Assembly: GCF_017592545.1 (NCBI RefSeq)
Contig: NZ_JAGFOA010000001.1
Span: 843,587-907,586 of the forward strand
From: Microbacterium stercoris
Lineage (GTDB): Bacteria; Actinomycetota; Actinomycetes; Actinomycetales; Microbacteriaceae
Length of the DNA: 64,000 bases
Reading direction: 5' to 3'
The position numbers and the translations under genes are program-made. The notes below the pieces were generated by a model that ran no database searches, was not told the origin of the DNA, and saw only the letters and a program-made list of their open reading frames with translations. This document shows, piece by piece, positions 7,783-16,325 of this stretch. Every line of letters starts with the position of its first letter. Position 1 is the stretch's first letter.

Positions 7783-8811
7783 TCAGCCCGTGACGGGGAC
7801 CGAGACCCGTGCCACCGACCCGCGCTCCACGAGCGTGGTCGCCAGCTCGATGCGGGTCATGGGCGGGCGGTCGCCGTGGGCGAGATCGCTGAGCAGGCGC
7901 ACGGCCTGGTCGGCCATCTGCGCGAGGGGCTGGTGCACCGTCGTGAGGGTCGGGGAGAGGTACTCGCACAGCACGGTGTCGTCGAAGCCGATGACCGACA
8001 GGTCATCGGGGATGCGCAGACCGCGCTCGGACGCCGCGTGGTAGACGCCCATGGCCTCCAGGTCGCTGGAGGCGACGATCGCGGTGGGCGGCTCTGCGAG
8101 GTCGAGCAGCGCGCGCGCGGCGATCTCGCCGCCCACGATCATGAAGTCGCCGGGCTGGATGAGCGCGGGGTCGACGGGGATGCCGTTGCGGCGCAGCGCG
8201 GCGGTGTAGCCCTCCTGGCGCTCGAGCGAGACGTTCGCGCCCGGATCGCCGCCGATGAAGCCGATGCGGCGGTGGCCGAGATCGATGAGGCGCTGGGTCG
8301 CATCGCGCACGCCCGCCCAGTTCGTCACTCCCACCTGGGCGATCTCGCCCGCCTCGCTGCCGACGGCGTCGATGTGCACCATCGGCACCCCGGCCGCGCG
8401 CAGGCGCTCCAGCTCGGCGTGATCGGCCCGGGTCGTCGCCACGAGCACACCGCTGGAGCGGTGGGCCAGCACCGAGGCGACCCAGGCGGACATCGAGAAG
8501 TCCTCCTTGCCCAGGTTCGTCACCACGAGCGACTTGCCGTGCAGGGCGGCGGCCTGCTCGGCGCCGCGCACGACCTCGAGGGCCCAGAGCGTGCCGATGC
8601 CGCCGATGAGCAGCTCGATCAGCCCGTGCGCATCGCCGATGGCGGCGGCGCCTCCGCGGGGCTGCCAGCCCAGCTCCTGGGCGGCGGCGAGCACGCGCTG
8701 GCGCGTCTCCTGGGCGATGTCGGTGCGACCCGACAGGACCTTCGAGACGGTCGACACCGAGACATCGGCGGCAGCGGCGATGTCGGCGAGGCGGACTCGC
8801 GATGCGGCCAC
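7783..8811 (-). CDS. LacI family transcriptional repressor
   Basis: This 342-residue regulator has an N-terminal LacI helix-turn-helix (VRLADIAAAADVSVSTVSKVLSG, residues about 5-27) and a periplasmic-binding-protein-like effector domain. The effector domain carries RIGFIGGDPG, a DDLSVIGFDD segment and SPTLTTVHQP near the end. I start it at GTG 8811, because GAGGA lies at the right distance and the length then equals the family norm; the open frame continues upstream without a better start. It lies between the GH42/oxidoreductase group and the GH35/xylan importer group and could control either. The nearest candidate sites are GAAANTTTC motifs, and the AAGCGCTT operators are the alternative. 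Confidence 0.93.
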   Translation of the reverse strand: MAASRVRLADIAAAADVSVSTVSKVLSGRTDIAQETRQRVLAAAQELGWQPRGGAAAIGDAHGLIELLIGGIGTLWALEVVRGAEQAAALHGKSLVVTNLGKEDFSMSAWVASVLAHRSSGVLVATTRADHAELERLRAAGVPMVHIDAVGSEAGEIAQVGVTNWAGVRDATQRLIDLGHRRIGFIGGDPGANVSLERQEGYTAALRRNGIPVDPALIQPGDFMIVGGEIAARALLDLAEPPTAIVASSDLEAMGVYHAASERGLRIPDDLSVIGFDDTVLCEYLSPTLTTVHQPLAQMADQAVRLLSDLAHGDRPPMTRIELATTLVERGSVARVSVPVTG

Positions 8812-8834
8812 GGATTCCTCTTTCACAGAATGCG

Positions 8835-8867
8835 GATCGGGAGGCGCTTCGGGCGCGCCTCCCGATC
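8835..8867 (-). terminator. Stem-loop between GH35 gene and lacI-type gene
   Basis: A perfect 13-bp inverted repeat (GATCGGGAGGCGC at 8835-8847 and its complement at 8855-8867) encloses a seven-base loop. It lies between the GH35 stop and the start of the LacI-type gene. No T-run follows on the minus strand, so it may be a weak terminator or a stability element. Confidence 0.55.
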
Positions 8868-8894
8868 GGGGGTTCTCTGACGATATCGAGGCTC

Positions 8895-8904
8895 GAAAGG
8901 TTTC
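8895..8904. promoter_or_regulatory. Possible GAAA-TTTC operator near the lacI-type gene
   Basis: GAAAGGTTTC lies upstream of the LacI-type gene. It resembles the GAAANTTTC sites at 10549-10557 and 10634-10646 but has one extra central base. It could mediate autoregulation. The match is short and weak. Confidence 0.3.
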
Positions 8905-8942
8905 CGCAACTATTTTCAGCCGCGGTGTCGCCCGGGCGCCGC

Positions 8943-10514
8943 TCAGCGGTAGCGGTAGAGCGCAACCCGCTGGATCGTGAAGCTCCCGGGCACGAGCCGG
9001 ACGTGTCTGCCCTGGTGCGTCTCGTCGCCGTTCAGGCGCCGGTGGGTCACCCACTCGCCGGCCTCGTCGAAGCCTCCCTCGTCGCAGGAGAGGATGCCGA
9101 TCTCGCCATCGCCCTCCTCGCCCGGCTCGAACACGATGGTCGTGCCGATGCCGGCGACCACGAACTCGAGCTCGCCGGTCTGGATCACGATCGCCCCCGC
9201 CGGAAGACGCGTGAGGTCGGCGGGGCGGTCGCCCGATTCGTTGATCACCCCGTCGGCGAGGCCGGGGGCGACGGTGCGCTCGTAGGTGGCGTTCAGCAGC
9301 AGTCCGCCGAGGCGCGCACGGTGCGCGGCGCGCGGGTTCTCGACCGGCGGCAGCAGCCCGAGCATCCTGTCGCGGCCCACGCTCTCGGCGATCAGCCCGT
9401 CGAGCTGCCTCAGCACTGCGAAGCTCTGCCCGAGCAGGTCCTCGGCGAGCCCCGTGATCTGCTCGATGCCGAAGGCCGAGAAGCCGATCGCGCCGTGCGC
9501 GCCGAACGCGTACAGCGCGTTGACGCAGGCGTCGGTGCACCGCAGCGCCTCCGGGACGAACAGAGGGTTGCCGCTGTCGACGTACCGGCCTGTCCACTCG
9601 GCGAACTCGGGGAAGTAGATGTCGGGGGCGAGGAAGTCGAGCGAGGGGGCCCCGGCGTGCCAGATCTCGGCGAGGTGCGGAAGCGGGCCCGCGGACGGGT
9701 ACTGCCCAGGCTCGTAGTCCTTCCTGATCAGGGCGGCATTCGTATACATCGGCAGGTCGAGCTCGGCCCGTCCCGCGGCGGCCACCGCATCGACGTAGCG
9801 GGCGAAGTGCCACGCCATAAACGCCTCCGAGGCGCCAGGACCGTCGCCGAACACCTCGCGCCATGAGCCGCTCTCGCGGCCCAGCGCGGAGGTCAGCGCG
9901 TCGGGCACCGCGCTCCCGAAGGCCTCGCGCGCGGCGTCGCAGTGGTCGCGCGCATCCGGGATCATCCCGATCTCGTTCTCGACCTGCACCATGACGACCG
10001 TGCGCCGCAGATCGTGGTCGCGCAGGTGCGCCATCAGGGCGGCGAAGGCGCGCGCGTCGGCGTCGCGATTCTCGCTCGAGAACGGCGTCAGGATCTCCAA
10101 GGCCCGTCCGCGTGCATCACGCGCCCGCGGAAAGCGGGCCGTGTCGGTCTTCACCCAGCCGGGCGCGTAGCAGGACATGGAGTTCTTCCAGCTGCCGAAC
10201 CAGAGCAGCACGATGCGCATGCCGTGGCTCTCGGCGTCCTCGATGAGCTCGTCCACCGAGGTCCAGTCGAAGACCCCCTCCGCAGGCTCGACGAGCTCCC
10301 AGTACGCCGGCGCGACGATCGCGTTGAGACCGAGCCGCTCGAGCTTCTCCCACCGCGAGGCCAGGTAGCCGCGGTGCGCGGCGGAGTTGCCGAGCTCGCC
10401 CCCTCGGATGAGGAGCGGCGCGCCGTCGACGATCAGGCGCGCGGCGATCCTGCCCGCGGGCGAGGTGACGGTCTCGAGGCGCGGAAGAGGGGCGGGATGA
10501 GCAGCGATGGTCAT
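8943..10514 (-). CDS. GH35 beta-galactosidase with DUF5597-like C-terminus
   Basis: This 523-residue enzyme resembles the GH35 beta-galactosidase group that carries a DUF5597 domain. The fold starts with LLIRGGELGNSAAH and AIVAPAYWELVEPAEGVFDW. The acid/base Glu is probably E181 in VQVENEIG. The nucleophile is probably E322 in FVPEALRC. The C-terminal 150 residues look like beta-sandwich. No signal peptide is visible, so it should act on imported oligosaccharides. It is divergent from the importer operon at 10695 and shares an intergenic region with GAAANTTTC operators. This suggests removal of galactosyl decorations from hemicellulose fragments such as xyloglucan or xylan. That substrate is an inference. 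Confidence 0.82.
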   Translation of the reverse strand: MTIAAHPAPLPRLETVTSPAGRIAARLIVDGAPLLIRGGELGNSAAHRGYLASRWEKLERLGLNAIVAPAYWELVEPAEGVFDWTSVDELIEDAESHGMRIVLLWFGSWKNSMSCYAPGWVKTDTARFPRARDARGRALEILTPFSSENRDADARAFAALMAHLRDHDLRRTVVMVQVENEIGMIPDARDHCDAAREAFGSAVPDALTSALGRESGSWREVFGDGPGASEAFMAWHFARYVDAVAAAGRAELDLPMYTNAALIRKDYEPGQYPSAGPLPHLAEIWHAGAPSLDFLAPDIYFPEFAEWTGRYVDSGNPLFVPEALRCTDACVNALYAFGAHGAIGFSAFGIEQITGLAEDLLGQSFAVLRQLDGLIAESVGRDRMLGLLPPVENPRAAHRARLGGLLLNATYERTVAPGLADGVINESGDRPADLTRLPAGAIVIQTGELEFVVAGIGTTIVFEPGEEGDGEIGILSCDEGGFDEAGEWVTHRRLNGDETHQGRHVRLVPGSFTIQRVALYRYR

Positions 10515-10548
10515 GGATCGATCCTTCCATCGGAAAGGTCACGGTTGC

Positions 10549-10646
10549 GAAACTTTCAGCAAGTTGCCGCAATATGTTGTTGACGCGGCGATATCGCCTG
10601 TCCTAGTTTCGGAGGGTCGCGAGCCCCGAACCCCCGAAAGTTTCGG
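10549..10646. promoter_or_regulatory. Divergent control region with GAAANTTTC operators
   Basis: On the plus strand TTGACG (10580-10585), 18 bases and TAGTTT (10604-10609) form a plausible promoter for the importer operon. The palindrome CCGAAAGTTTCGG (10634-10646) lies just downstream of the expected start. A second site, GAAACTTTC (10549-10557), lies next to the GH35 gene on the other side. From memory, CGAA-N-TTCG-like sites have been reported for xylan-responsive LacI repressors of actinobacteria. That agrees with the GH39 gene downstream. Confidence 0.6.
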
Positions 10647-10694
10647 CGCGACGCCATTCCCCCTCGCGATGACGCGAGGGCCGAGGAGGATCGA

Positions 10695-11672
10695 ATGTCA
10701 CTGAGGACAGTCACGCGGACGGAGGTCATGCGGACCGCCCCCCAGCCCGGGAAGAAGAAGACGCCGCGCGTCCCCGGCTGGAAACGCGCCCTTCGCCGCG
10801 ACTGGCAGCTCTACTCGCTCGCCGTGCTGCCCGTGGTGTTCCTGCTGCTGTTCAAGTACGTCCCGATGCTCGGCAACATCGTCGCCTTCCGCAGCTACAC
10901 GCCGGGCGGGTCGATGTTCGGCGACGAGTGGGTCGGCTTCGAGTACTTCGAGGCGGTGTTCAGCGACGCGATGTTCTGGCGCGCGTTCGCCAACACGGTG
11001 ATCATCGGCGGCGTCACGCTCATCTGCGTCTTCCCGCTGCCGATCATCCTCGCGCTGCTGCTCAACGAGGTGCGCCTGCGCTGGTTCAAGCAGCTCGTGC
11101 AGACGGTCAGCTACCTGCCGCACTTCATGTCGATCGTCATCATCGCGTCGTTCGTCAAGGAGCTCACCTCGCTCGACGGCACGATCAACGCGATCGTGCA
11201 GGCGTTCGGCGGCGACCCCGTCAACTGGCTCCAGGAGCCCGACTACTTCCGCGCCATCTACGTGATCTCGGAGGCCTGGCAGACCGTCGGCTGGGGCACG
11301 ATCCTGTACCTCGCCGCGCTGACCACGATCGACGAGGGCCTCTACGAGGCGGCCAAGATCGACGGTGCCAACCGTCTCCAGCAGACCTGGCACGTGACGC
11401 TGCCCGGCATCCGGCCCACCATGATGGTGCTCCTCATCCTCAACATCGGGCAGTTCATGGCCGTCGGCTTCGAGAAGATCCTGCTGCTCTACAACCCCCT
11501 CACGACGGAGACAGCCGAGGTGCTGTCCACGTACGTCTACACGATCGGCATCAAGTCGGGCGTTCCGTCCTACGCCACCGCGATCGGCCTGTTCGAGGCC
11601 GTCATCGGCCTCGTGCTCGTGGTGTCGGCCAACACGATCTCGCGCAAGACGACCGGAGCCTCGCTGTGGTGA
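10695..11672 (+). CDS. Oligosaccharide ABC permease, LplB family
   Basis: This membrane subunit (325 residues, six expected helices) belongs to the LplB group of polysaccharide or aldouronate importers. Typical segments are LLLFKYVPMLGNIVAFRSY near the start and NTVIIGG. The coupling loop reads YEAAKIDGANRLQQTWHVTLP near residues 217-237. The ATG is preceded by GAGGAGGA at good spacing. It is the first gene of an operon with a second permease, a large binding lipoprotein and a GH39 enzyme. No ATPase gene is present, so a shared ATPase is expected. Members of this family in xylan-degrading bacteria import methylglucuronoxylan oligomers, which would fit here. Confidence 0.9.
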   Translation: MSLRTVTRTEVMRTAPQPGKKKTPRVPGWKRALRRDWQLYSLAVLPVVFLLLFKYVPMLGNIVAFRSYTPGGSMFGDEWVGFEYFEAVFSDAMFWRAFANTVIIGGVTLICVFPLPIILALLLNEVRLRWFKQLVQTVSYLPHFMSIVIIASFVKELTSLDGTINAIVQAFGGDPVNWLQEPDYFRAIYVISEAWQTVGWGTILYLAALTTIDEGLYEAAKIDGANRLQQTWHVTLPGIRPTMMVLLILNIGQFMAVGFEKILLLYNPLTTETAEVLSTYVYTIGIKSGVPSYATAIGLFEAVIGLVLVVSANTISRKTTGASLW

Positions 11673-12586
11673 CCCTCGACCAGACCCCTGACATCGCCGC
11701 CGTCCGCTACGAGGCGCGCACGATCAAGCCCACGCTGTCGTTCCGGATCTTCCAGGTCGTCAACGTGACGATCCTGATCCTCGTCGGCGTCGTGACGCTG
11801 TACCCCTTCCTCAACCTCACGGCGCGCGCGTTCAGCTCGCAGGCGGCCATCGCCGCGGGCTCGGTGTTCATCTGGCCGGTGGGCTTCAACCTCACCACGC
11901 TCGAGAACGTCGTCTCGCAGGAGCGGTTCTGGATCAACTACGGCAACACGCTCGTCTACACGACGGTCGCGACGGTGATCTCGATGGTGCTCACCACGAC
12001 GTTCGCCTATGTGCTCTCGAAGAGCCACCTGCGCGGCCGCGGCGCGCTCGTGGGGCTCGCGCTGTTCACGATGTTCTTCGCAGGCGGCCTGATCCCGAAC
12101 TACCTGCTGATCTCGCAGCTCGGCTTCAAGAACACCCTGTGGGCCATCGTGCTGCCGCAGGCGATCAACGTCTTCAACCTGCTGGTGATGAAGTCCTTCT
12201 TCGAGAACTTCCCCGCCGAGCTCGAGGAGGCCGCCGCCATCGACGGTCTGTCGACCTACGGCATCTTCCTGCGCATCGTGCTGCCGCTGTCGAAGGCGAT
12301 CATCGCCACGATGATCCTGTTCTACGCGGTGGCGTTCTGGAACTCGTGGTTCCCCGCCTTCCTCTATATGGACGACCCCGACCTGTATCCGGTCTCGGTG
12401 TATCTCCGCAACATCATCGCGGGCGCCTCCGGCACCGGCGAGGGCCTCGGCGGCGACGCCGTGCAGATCGGCTCGAACGTCAAGGCGGTCACCACGATCC
12501 TGACCGTGCTGCCGATCGTCTGCCTCTACCCGTTCATCCAGAAGCACTTCGTGTCGGGCGTCATGCTCGGCTCGGTCAAGGGCTGA
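11666..12586 (+). CDS. Oligosaccharide ABC permease, YtcP/LplC family
   Basis: This is the second permease of the LplB-type importer (306 residues). The coupling loop EEAAAIDGLSTYGIFLRIVLP lies near residues 190-210, and the C-terminus FIQKHFVSGVMLGSVKG is characteristic of the YtcP/LplC group. I chose the GTG at 11666, seven bases behind GGAG. The next codon is also GTG (11669) and would give a GTGA overlap with the upstream stop; both are possible. Overlap with the first permease shows coupled translation. Confidence 0.9.
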   Translation: MVTLDQTPDIAAVRYEARTIKPTLSFRIFQVVNVTILILVGVVTLYPFLNLTARAFSSQAAIAAGSVFIWPVGFNLTTLENVVSQERFWINYGNTLVYTTVATVISMVLTTTFAYVLSKSHLRGRGALVGLALFTMFFAGGLIPNYLLISQLGFKNTLWAIVLPQAINVFNLLVMKSFFENFPAELEEAAAIDGLSTYGIFLRIVLPLSKAIIATMILFYAVAFWNSWFPAFLYMDDPDLYPVSVYLRNIIAGASGTGEGLGGDAVQIGSNVKAVTTILTVLPIVCLYPFIQKHFVSGVMLGSVKG

Positions 12587-12651
12587 CGGATCCGCCGGCG
12601 GCTCGCCGCCACCCTGCTTCCCCCCATCCCCACCACAGCGAAAGAGGAACA

Positions 12652-14316
12652 ATGAAGATCCGCTACAAGGTGCTCGCTCTGGGCGCCGTCTCGACCCTGG
12701 CCCTGGGCCTGGCAGCCTGCTCCGGCGGCTCGGGCGAGAAGCCCGGTGAGGGCGACGGCGCGACGATCGGAGCCGAGCAGTCGGTCGGCGCGATGGAGGA
12801 CTTCGAGGTCGGCACGACCTTCAAGGCCACCGAGCCCGTCGAGTTCGGCCTGACCTACCGCGACCACCCGAACTACCCGCTCAAGGACGACTGGCTCATC
12901 CTCAGCGAGCTCGAGAAGAACCAGAACGTGTCGTTCGACATCCAGTCGATCCCGCTCGCCGACTTCGGCACCAAGCGCACGCAGCTGATCCAGACCGGTG
13001 ACGCCGCCGACATCATCCCCTCGACCTATGTCGCCGACGTGCAGAACGTGACCGCCGGCCTGCTCCCGATCTCGGAGTACCTCGACTACCTGCCCAACTT
13101 CACCGACAAGATCGAGAAGTGGGGCCTGGAGGGCGAGCTCGACCGCACGCGCGACGCCGACGGCAAGTTCTACGTGCTGCCGGGTCTGCTCGAGGCCGCC
13201 AAGCCCGACTACACCATCGCGATCCGCCAGGATTGGTGGGACGCGGCGGGCCTGGAGGACCCGAAGACCTGGGACGAGTTCGCCGAGCAGCTCGCGAAGA
13301 TCAAGGAGCTCCACCCCGAGCTCGCCTACCCGTACACCGAGCGCTGGAACACGACCAACAACAACCAGCCGATGGCGGCGGTGCTGCAGGCGGCCGCGGG
13401 CAACTTCGGCACCGAGGCCGGCTGGGGCTTCGGCGACGGCGTCACCTGGAACGGCTCGGAGTTCGAGTTCTCGGGCACCCAGGACGGCTTCAAGGATCTG
13501 CTGACCTACTTCCACGGTCTGGTGGCCGACGGTCTGCTCGACCCGGACGGCATCACGCAGGATGACGACACCGCGAAGGCGAAGTTCACGACCGGCAAGG
13601 TCGCGGCGATCTCGTCGAACTCGCAGGTCATCACCGAGTACCGCACGGGCTTCACCGAGGCCGGCAACGCCGACGCGGTCGTGCGCAACATCGTTGTCCC
13701 CGGTGGCCCCGCGGGCGACATCATGGACGCGACCACCGGCGGTCACTTCGAGTCGGGCCTGGCCCTCTCCAAGGACACGGCGAAGAAGCCCTACTTCAAG
13801 GCGCTGCTGCAGTACGTCGACTGGCTCTACTTCTCGGACGAGGGGATGGAGTTCGCCAAGTGGGGCGTCAAGGGCCAGACCTACGATGTCGAGGGCGACA
13901 AGCGCCACCTGCTGCCGGGCATCGACTGGAACGGCACCAACCCGGACGCGGGCGCTGAGCCCAAGATGCTCAACACCGACTTCGGCTTCTACAACGGCGT
14001 GTTCCTGCTGGCCCACGGTTCGACGGTCGACCTCGTCCAGTCCACGCTGAACCCCGAGGTCGTCGAGTTCCAGGCCACGATGAACGAGCGCAAGGAGGTC
14101 GCCGACGGCGGCCCCGGCATCCCGCTCACCGAGGTGCAGCGCTCCAAGATCGCCGTCTCGCAGGCGAACCTGACCGGCGCCGTGCACACGGCCACCGCGC
14201 AGTTCATCAAGGGCGACCGCGACCTGGCCGACTGGGACGCGTACGTCGCCGAGCTGCAGGGCCTGGGCATGGACGAGTACGTCGCCACCATGAACGAGGC
14301 CGCGGGCGTCAAGTAA
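12652..14316 (+). CDS. Large oligosaccharide-binding lipoprotein (LplA/YtcQ-like)
   Basis: This 554-residue binding protein is longer than ordinary sugar-binding proteins (about 430), as is usual for partners of LplB/YtcP permeases. The signal sequence MKIRYKVLALGAVSTLALG ends in the lipobox LAAC with the modified cysteine at residue 23. The mature part includes FGLTYRDHPNYPLKDDW and the pocket-like segment AIRQDWWDAAGLEDPKTWDEF. The ATG follows AAAGAGGAACA. A strong stem-loop follows the stop codon, so the three transporter genes are probably one main transcript with the GH39 gene read partly through it. The proposed ligand is an aldouronic or xylo-oligosaccharide. Confidence 0.9.
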   Translation: MKIRYKVLALGAVSTLALGLAACSGGSGEKPGEGDGATIGAEQSVGAMEDFEVGTTFKATEPVEFGLTYRDHPNYPLKDDWLILSELEKNQNVSFDIQSIPLADFGTKRTQLIQTGDAADIIPSTYVADVQNVTAGLLPISEYLDYLPNFTDKIEKWGLEGELDRTRDADGKFYVLPGLLEAAKPDYTIAIRQDWWDAAGLEDPKTWDEFAEQLAKIKELHPELAYPYTERWNTTNNNQPMAAVLQAAAGNFGTEAGWGFGDGVTWNGSEFEFSGTQDGFKDLLTYFHGLVADGLLDPDGITQDDDTAKAKFTTGKVAAISSNSQVITEYRTGFTEAGNADAVVRNIVVPGGPAGDIMDATTGGHFESGLALSKDTAKKPYFKALLQYVDWLYFSDEGMEFAKWGVKGQTYDVEGDKRHLLPGIDWNGTNPDAGAEPKMLNTDFGFYNGVFLLAHGSTVDLVQSTLNPEVVEFQATMNERKEVADGGPGIPLTEVQRSKIAVSQANLTGAVHTATAQFIKGDRDLADWDAYVAELQGLGMDEYVATMNEAAGVK

Positions 14317-14332
14317 GCCCACTCGGTCAACC

Positions 14333-14363
14333 GGAGGGGCGGGGATCCGATCCTCGCCCCTCC
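14333..14363 (+). terminator. Stem-loop after the binding-protein gene
   Basis: A 14-bp stem with one mismatch (GGAGGGGCGGGGAT at 14333-14346, partner 14350-14363) and a three-base loop is followed by TTCTCT. It is probably a partial terminator that lowers read-through into the GH39 gene. Confidence 0.7.
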
Positions 14364-14405
14364 TTCTCTGCCTGCCCATCACCTTCACGTCCGACGGGAG
14401 CCTTC

Positions 14406-15917
14406 GTGGTCACCACCCTCGTCCCTCACGAGCCGATCGGCGTCCTCTCGGACGCCTGGCGCGAGTGCGTCGGCACCGGCCGCTTCAACCTGGCGCTGCG
14501 CAGCGACTATCGCGACTCGCTGCGTCTCGCGCAGGACGAGATCGGCTTCCGGTACATCCGCGGGCACGGGCTGCTGTCGGACGACATCGGCATCCACCGC
14601 CCCTACGACGTCGCCGGCTTCCGCGGCACGCGCTACTCGTTCACCTACGCCGACCAGGTGACCGACCTGTACCTCGATCTCGGCATCAAGCCGTTCCTCG
14701 AGCTGGGCTTTATGCCCCCGGGCCTGGCCTCGGGCGACCAGACGGTGTTCTGGTGGAAGGGCAACGTCACCCCGCCCTCCGACTACGCGGAGTGGAACAA
14801 GCTCATCCAGGCGCTGCTGCGGCACCTCATCGACCGCTACGGCATCGATGAGGTGCTCACCTGGCCGATCGAGGTGTGGAACGAGCCGAACCTCACGCAC
14901 TTCTGGAAGGACGCGGATCAGGCGGAGTACTTCCGCCTGTACGAGTCGTCGGTGATCGCGATCAAGGAGATCGACGATCGCCTGCAGGTCGGGGGCCCCG
15001 CGATCAGCCCGGGCGCGGATGACTGGTGGCTGCCGTTCGCCGAGTTCGTGACGGATCGCGACCTCCCGGCCGACTTCCTGTCGTTCCACGCCTACACGAC
15101 CGGGCCCTCGCAGCACGTGCCGTTCGGCGTCTACCAGACCCTCCGGCACCCCTCGGATCTGCTGGACCAGTTCGCACGCCCCGCCGAGATCCTGAAGGAC
15201 ACGCGTCTTGCCGGGCTCCCGCTCCACGTCACGGAGTTCAACACGAGCTATCGGCCGGACAACCCGGTGCACGACACCGCCTACAACGCCGCCGCGCTCG
15301 CCCCCGTGCTCGCACGCGGCGGCGACCTCGTGCGCTCCTTCGCCTATTGGACGTTCTGCGACGTCTTCGAGGAGGAGAACATCCCGACGGCGATCTTCCA
15401 CGGCGGCTTCGGCATGATCGCGCACCGCCAGATCAAGAAGCCCACCTTCCACGTGTACGCGTTCATGGCGCGGATGGGGCGCCAGATCCTGGCCCAGGGG
15501 GACGACCACCTCGTCACCCGCCACGCCGACGGCCGCATAGCCGTGCTCGCGTGGCAGCCGACGGGCGGCACCGACGACCCGGAGGAGGCCGCCGAGCACC
15601 GCCTGTCGCTCTCGATCCCCACCGCCGGGGAGTCGGTCTACGTGCATCGGTCCGATGTCGACGAGCACCGCGGCAACGCCTTCACCGCATGGCAGCAGAT
15701 GGGCCGCCCGGCCTCGCCGTCGCGCCGCCAGCTCGACGCGCTGCGCGAGGCGGCGGAGGCCGTGCGCTCGCACCACGCTGCCCCCGTGCGCGACGGACGC
15801 GTGCAGCTCGACATCAGCCTCGAGCGCCACGGCGTCGCCCTGCTCGAGCTCGACAGCGTGGTCGACGAGACCCCCGCGTGGCTCGACGACCGTCGCATCC
15901 TGGGGCGCGGGCTGTGA
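14406..15917 (+). CDS. GH39 beta-xylosidase
   Basis: This 503-residue enzyme releases xylose from xylo-oligosaccharides and probably acts in the cytoplasm, as no signal peptide is visible. The GH39 acid/base Glu is E160 in the diagnostic VWNEPNLTHFW. The nucleophile is E277 in HVTEFNTSY. The spacing and the flanking segments SFHAYTT and GLPLHVTEF agree with XynB proteins. The GTG start is preceded by GGGAG at five bases. It follows the importer operon by about 90 bases, linking import to hydrolysis. Alpha-L-iduronidase is the other main GH39 activity but is unlikely in this context. Confidence 0.9.
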   Translation: MVTTLVPHEPIGVLSDAWRECVGTGRFNLALRSDYRDSLRLAQDEIGFRYIRGHGLLSDDIGIHRPYDVAGFRGTRYSFTYADQVTDLYLDLGIKPFLELGFMPPGLASGDQTVFWWKGNVTPPSDYAEWNKLIQALLRHLIDRYGIDEVLTWPIEVWNEPNLTHFWKDADQAEYFRLYESSVIAIKEIDDRLQVGGPAISPGADDWWLPFAEFVTDRDLPADFLSFHAYTTGPSQHVPFGVYQTLRHPSDLLDQFARPAEILKDTRLAGLPLHVTEFNTSYRPDNPVHDTAYNAAALAPVLARGGDLVRSFAYWTFCDVFEEENIPTAIFHGGFGMIAHRQIKKPTFHVYAFMARMGRQILAQGDDHLVTRHADGRIAVLAWQPTGGTDDPEEAAEHRLSLSIPTAGESVYVHRSDVDEHRGNAFTAWQQMGRPASPSRRQLDALREAAEAVRSHHAAPVRDGRVQLDISLERHGVALLELDSVVDETPAWLDDRRILGRGL

Positions 15918-15960
15918 CCTCCCTCCTCTCGCCTCGACTCACGCATCCCTGCCTGCGCGC

Positions 15961-16312
15961 TGCTCGTCCGTCGAGCGAGCGGAGCGAGTCGAGACGCCCC
16001 GGCCTGCCCCGTGCTGCTCGTTCGTCGAGCGAGCGGAGCCTGGACCGGCCGCGCGCTGCGCGTTCGTCGAGCGAGCGGAGCGAGTCGAGACGCCCCGGCC
16101 TGCCCGTGCTCCTCGTTCGTCGAGCAAGCGGAGCCTGGACCGGCCCGCGCGCTGCGCGTTCGTCGAGCGAGCGGAGCGAGTCGAGGCGCCCCGACGGGCC
16201 CGTGCTCCTCGTTCGTCGAGCGAGCGGAGCGAGTCGAGACGCCCCGGCCTGCCCGTGCTCCCGGTTCGTCGAGCGAGCGGAGCGAGTCGAGACGCCCCGA
16301 CCGGACCGAGAC
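15961..16312. repeat. Seven copies of the CGAGCGAGCG intergenic repeat
   Basis: The core CGAGCGAGCGNAGCGAGTCG, preceded by GTTCGT and followed by AGACGCCCC, recurs about every 35-60 bp in the same direction. Two copies are cut short after GCGGAGC and continue into CTGGACCGGCC. The array fills the gap between the GH39 and DUF624-like genes. No gene is supported here. Confidence 0.9.
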
Positions 16313-16325
16313 ATAAGGTGAACCC

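Noticed and set aside
10117..10572. Alternative open frame overlapping the start of the GH35 gene
   Set aside because: The GH35 frame holds the conserved barrel start. The alternative is a shifted frame crossing the operator region.
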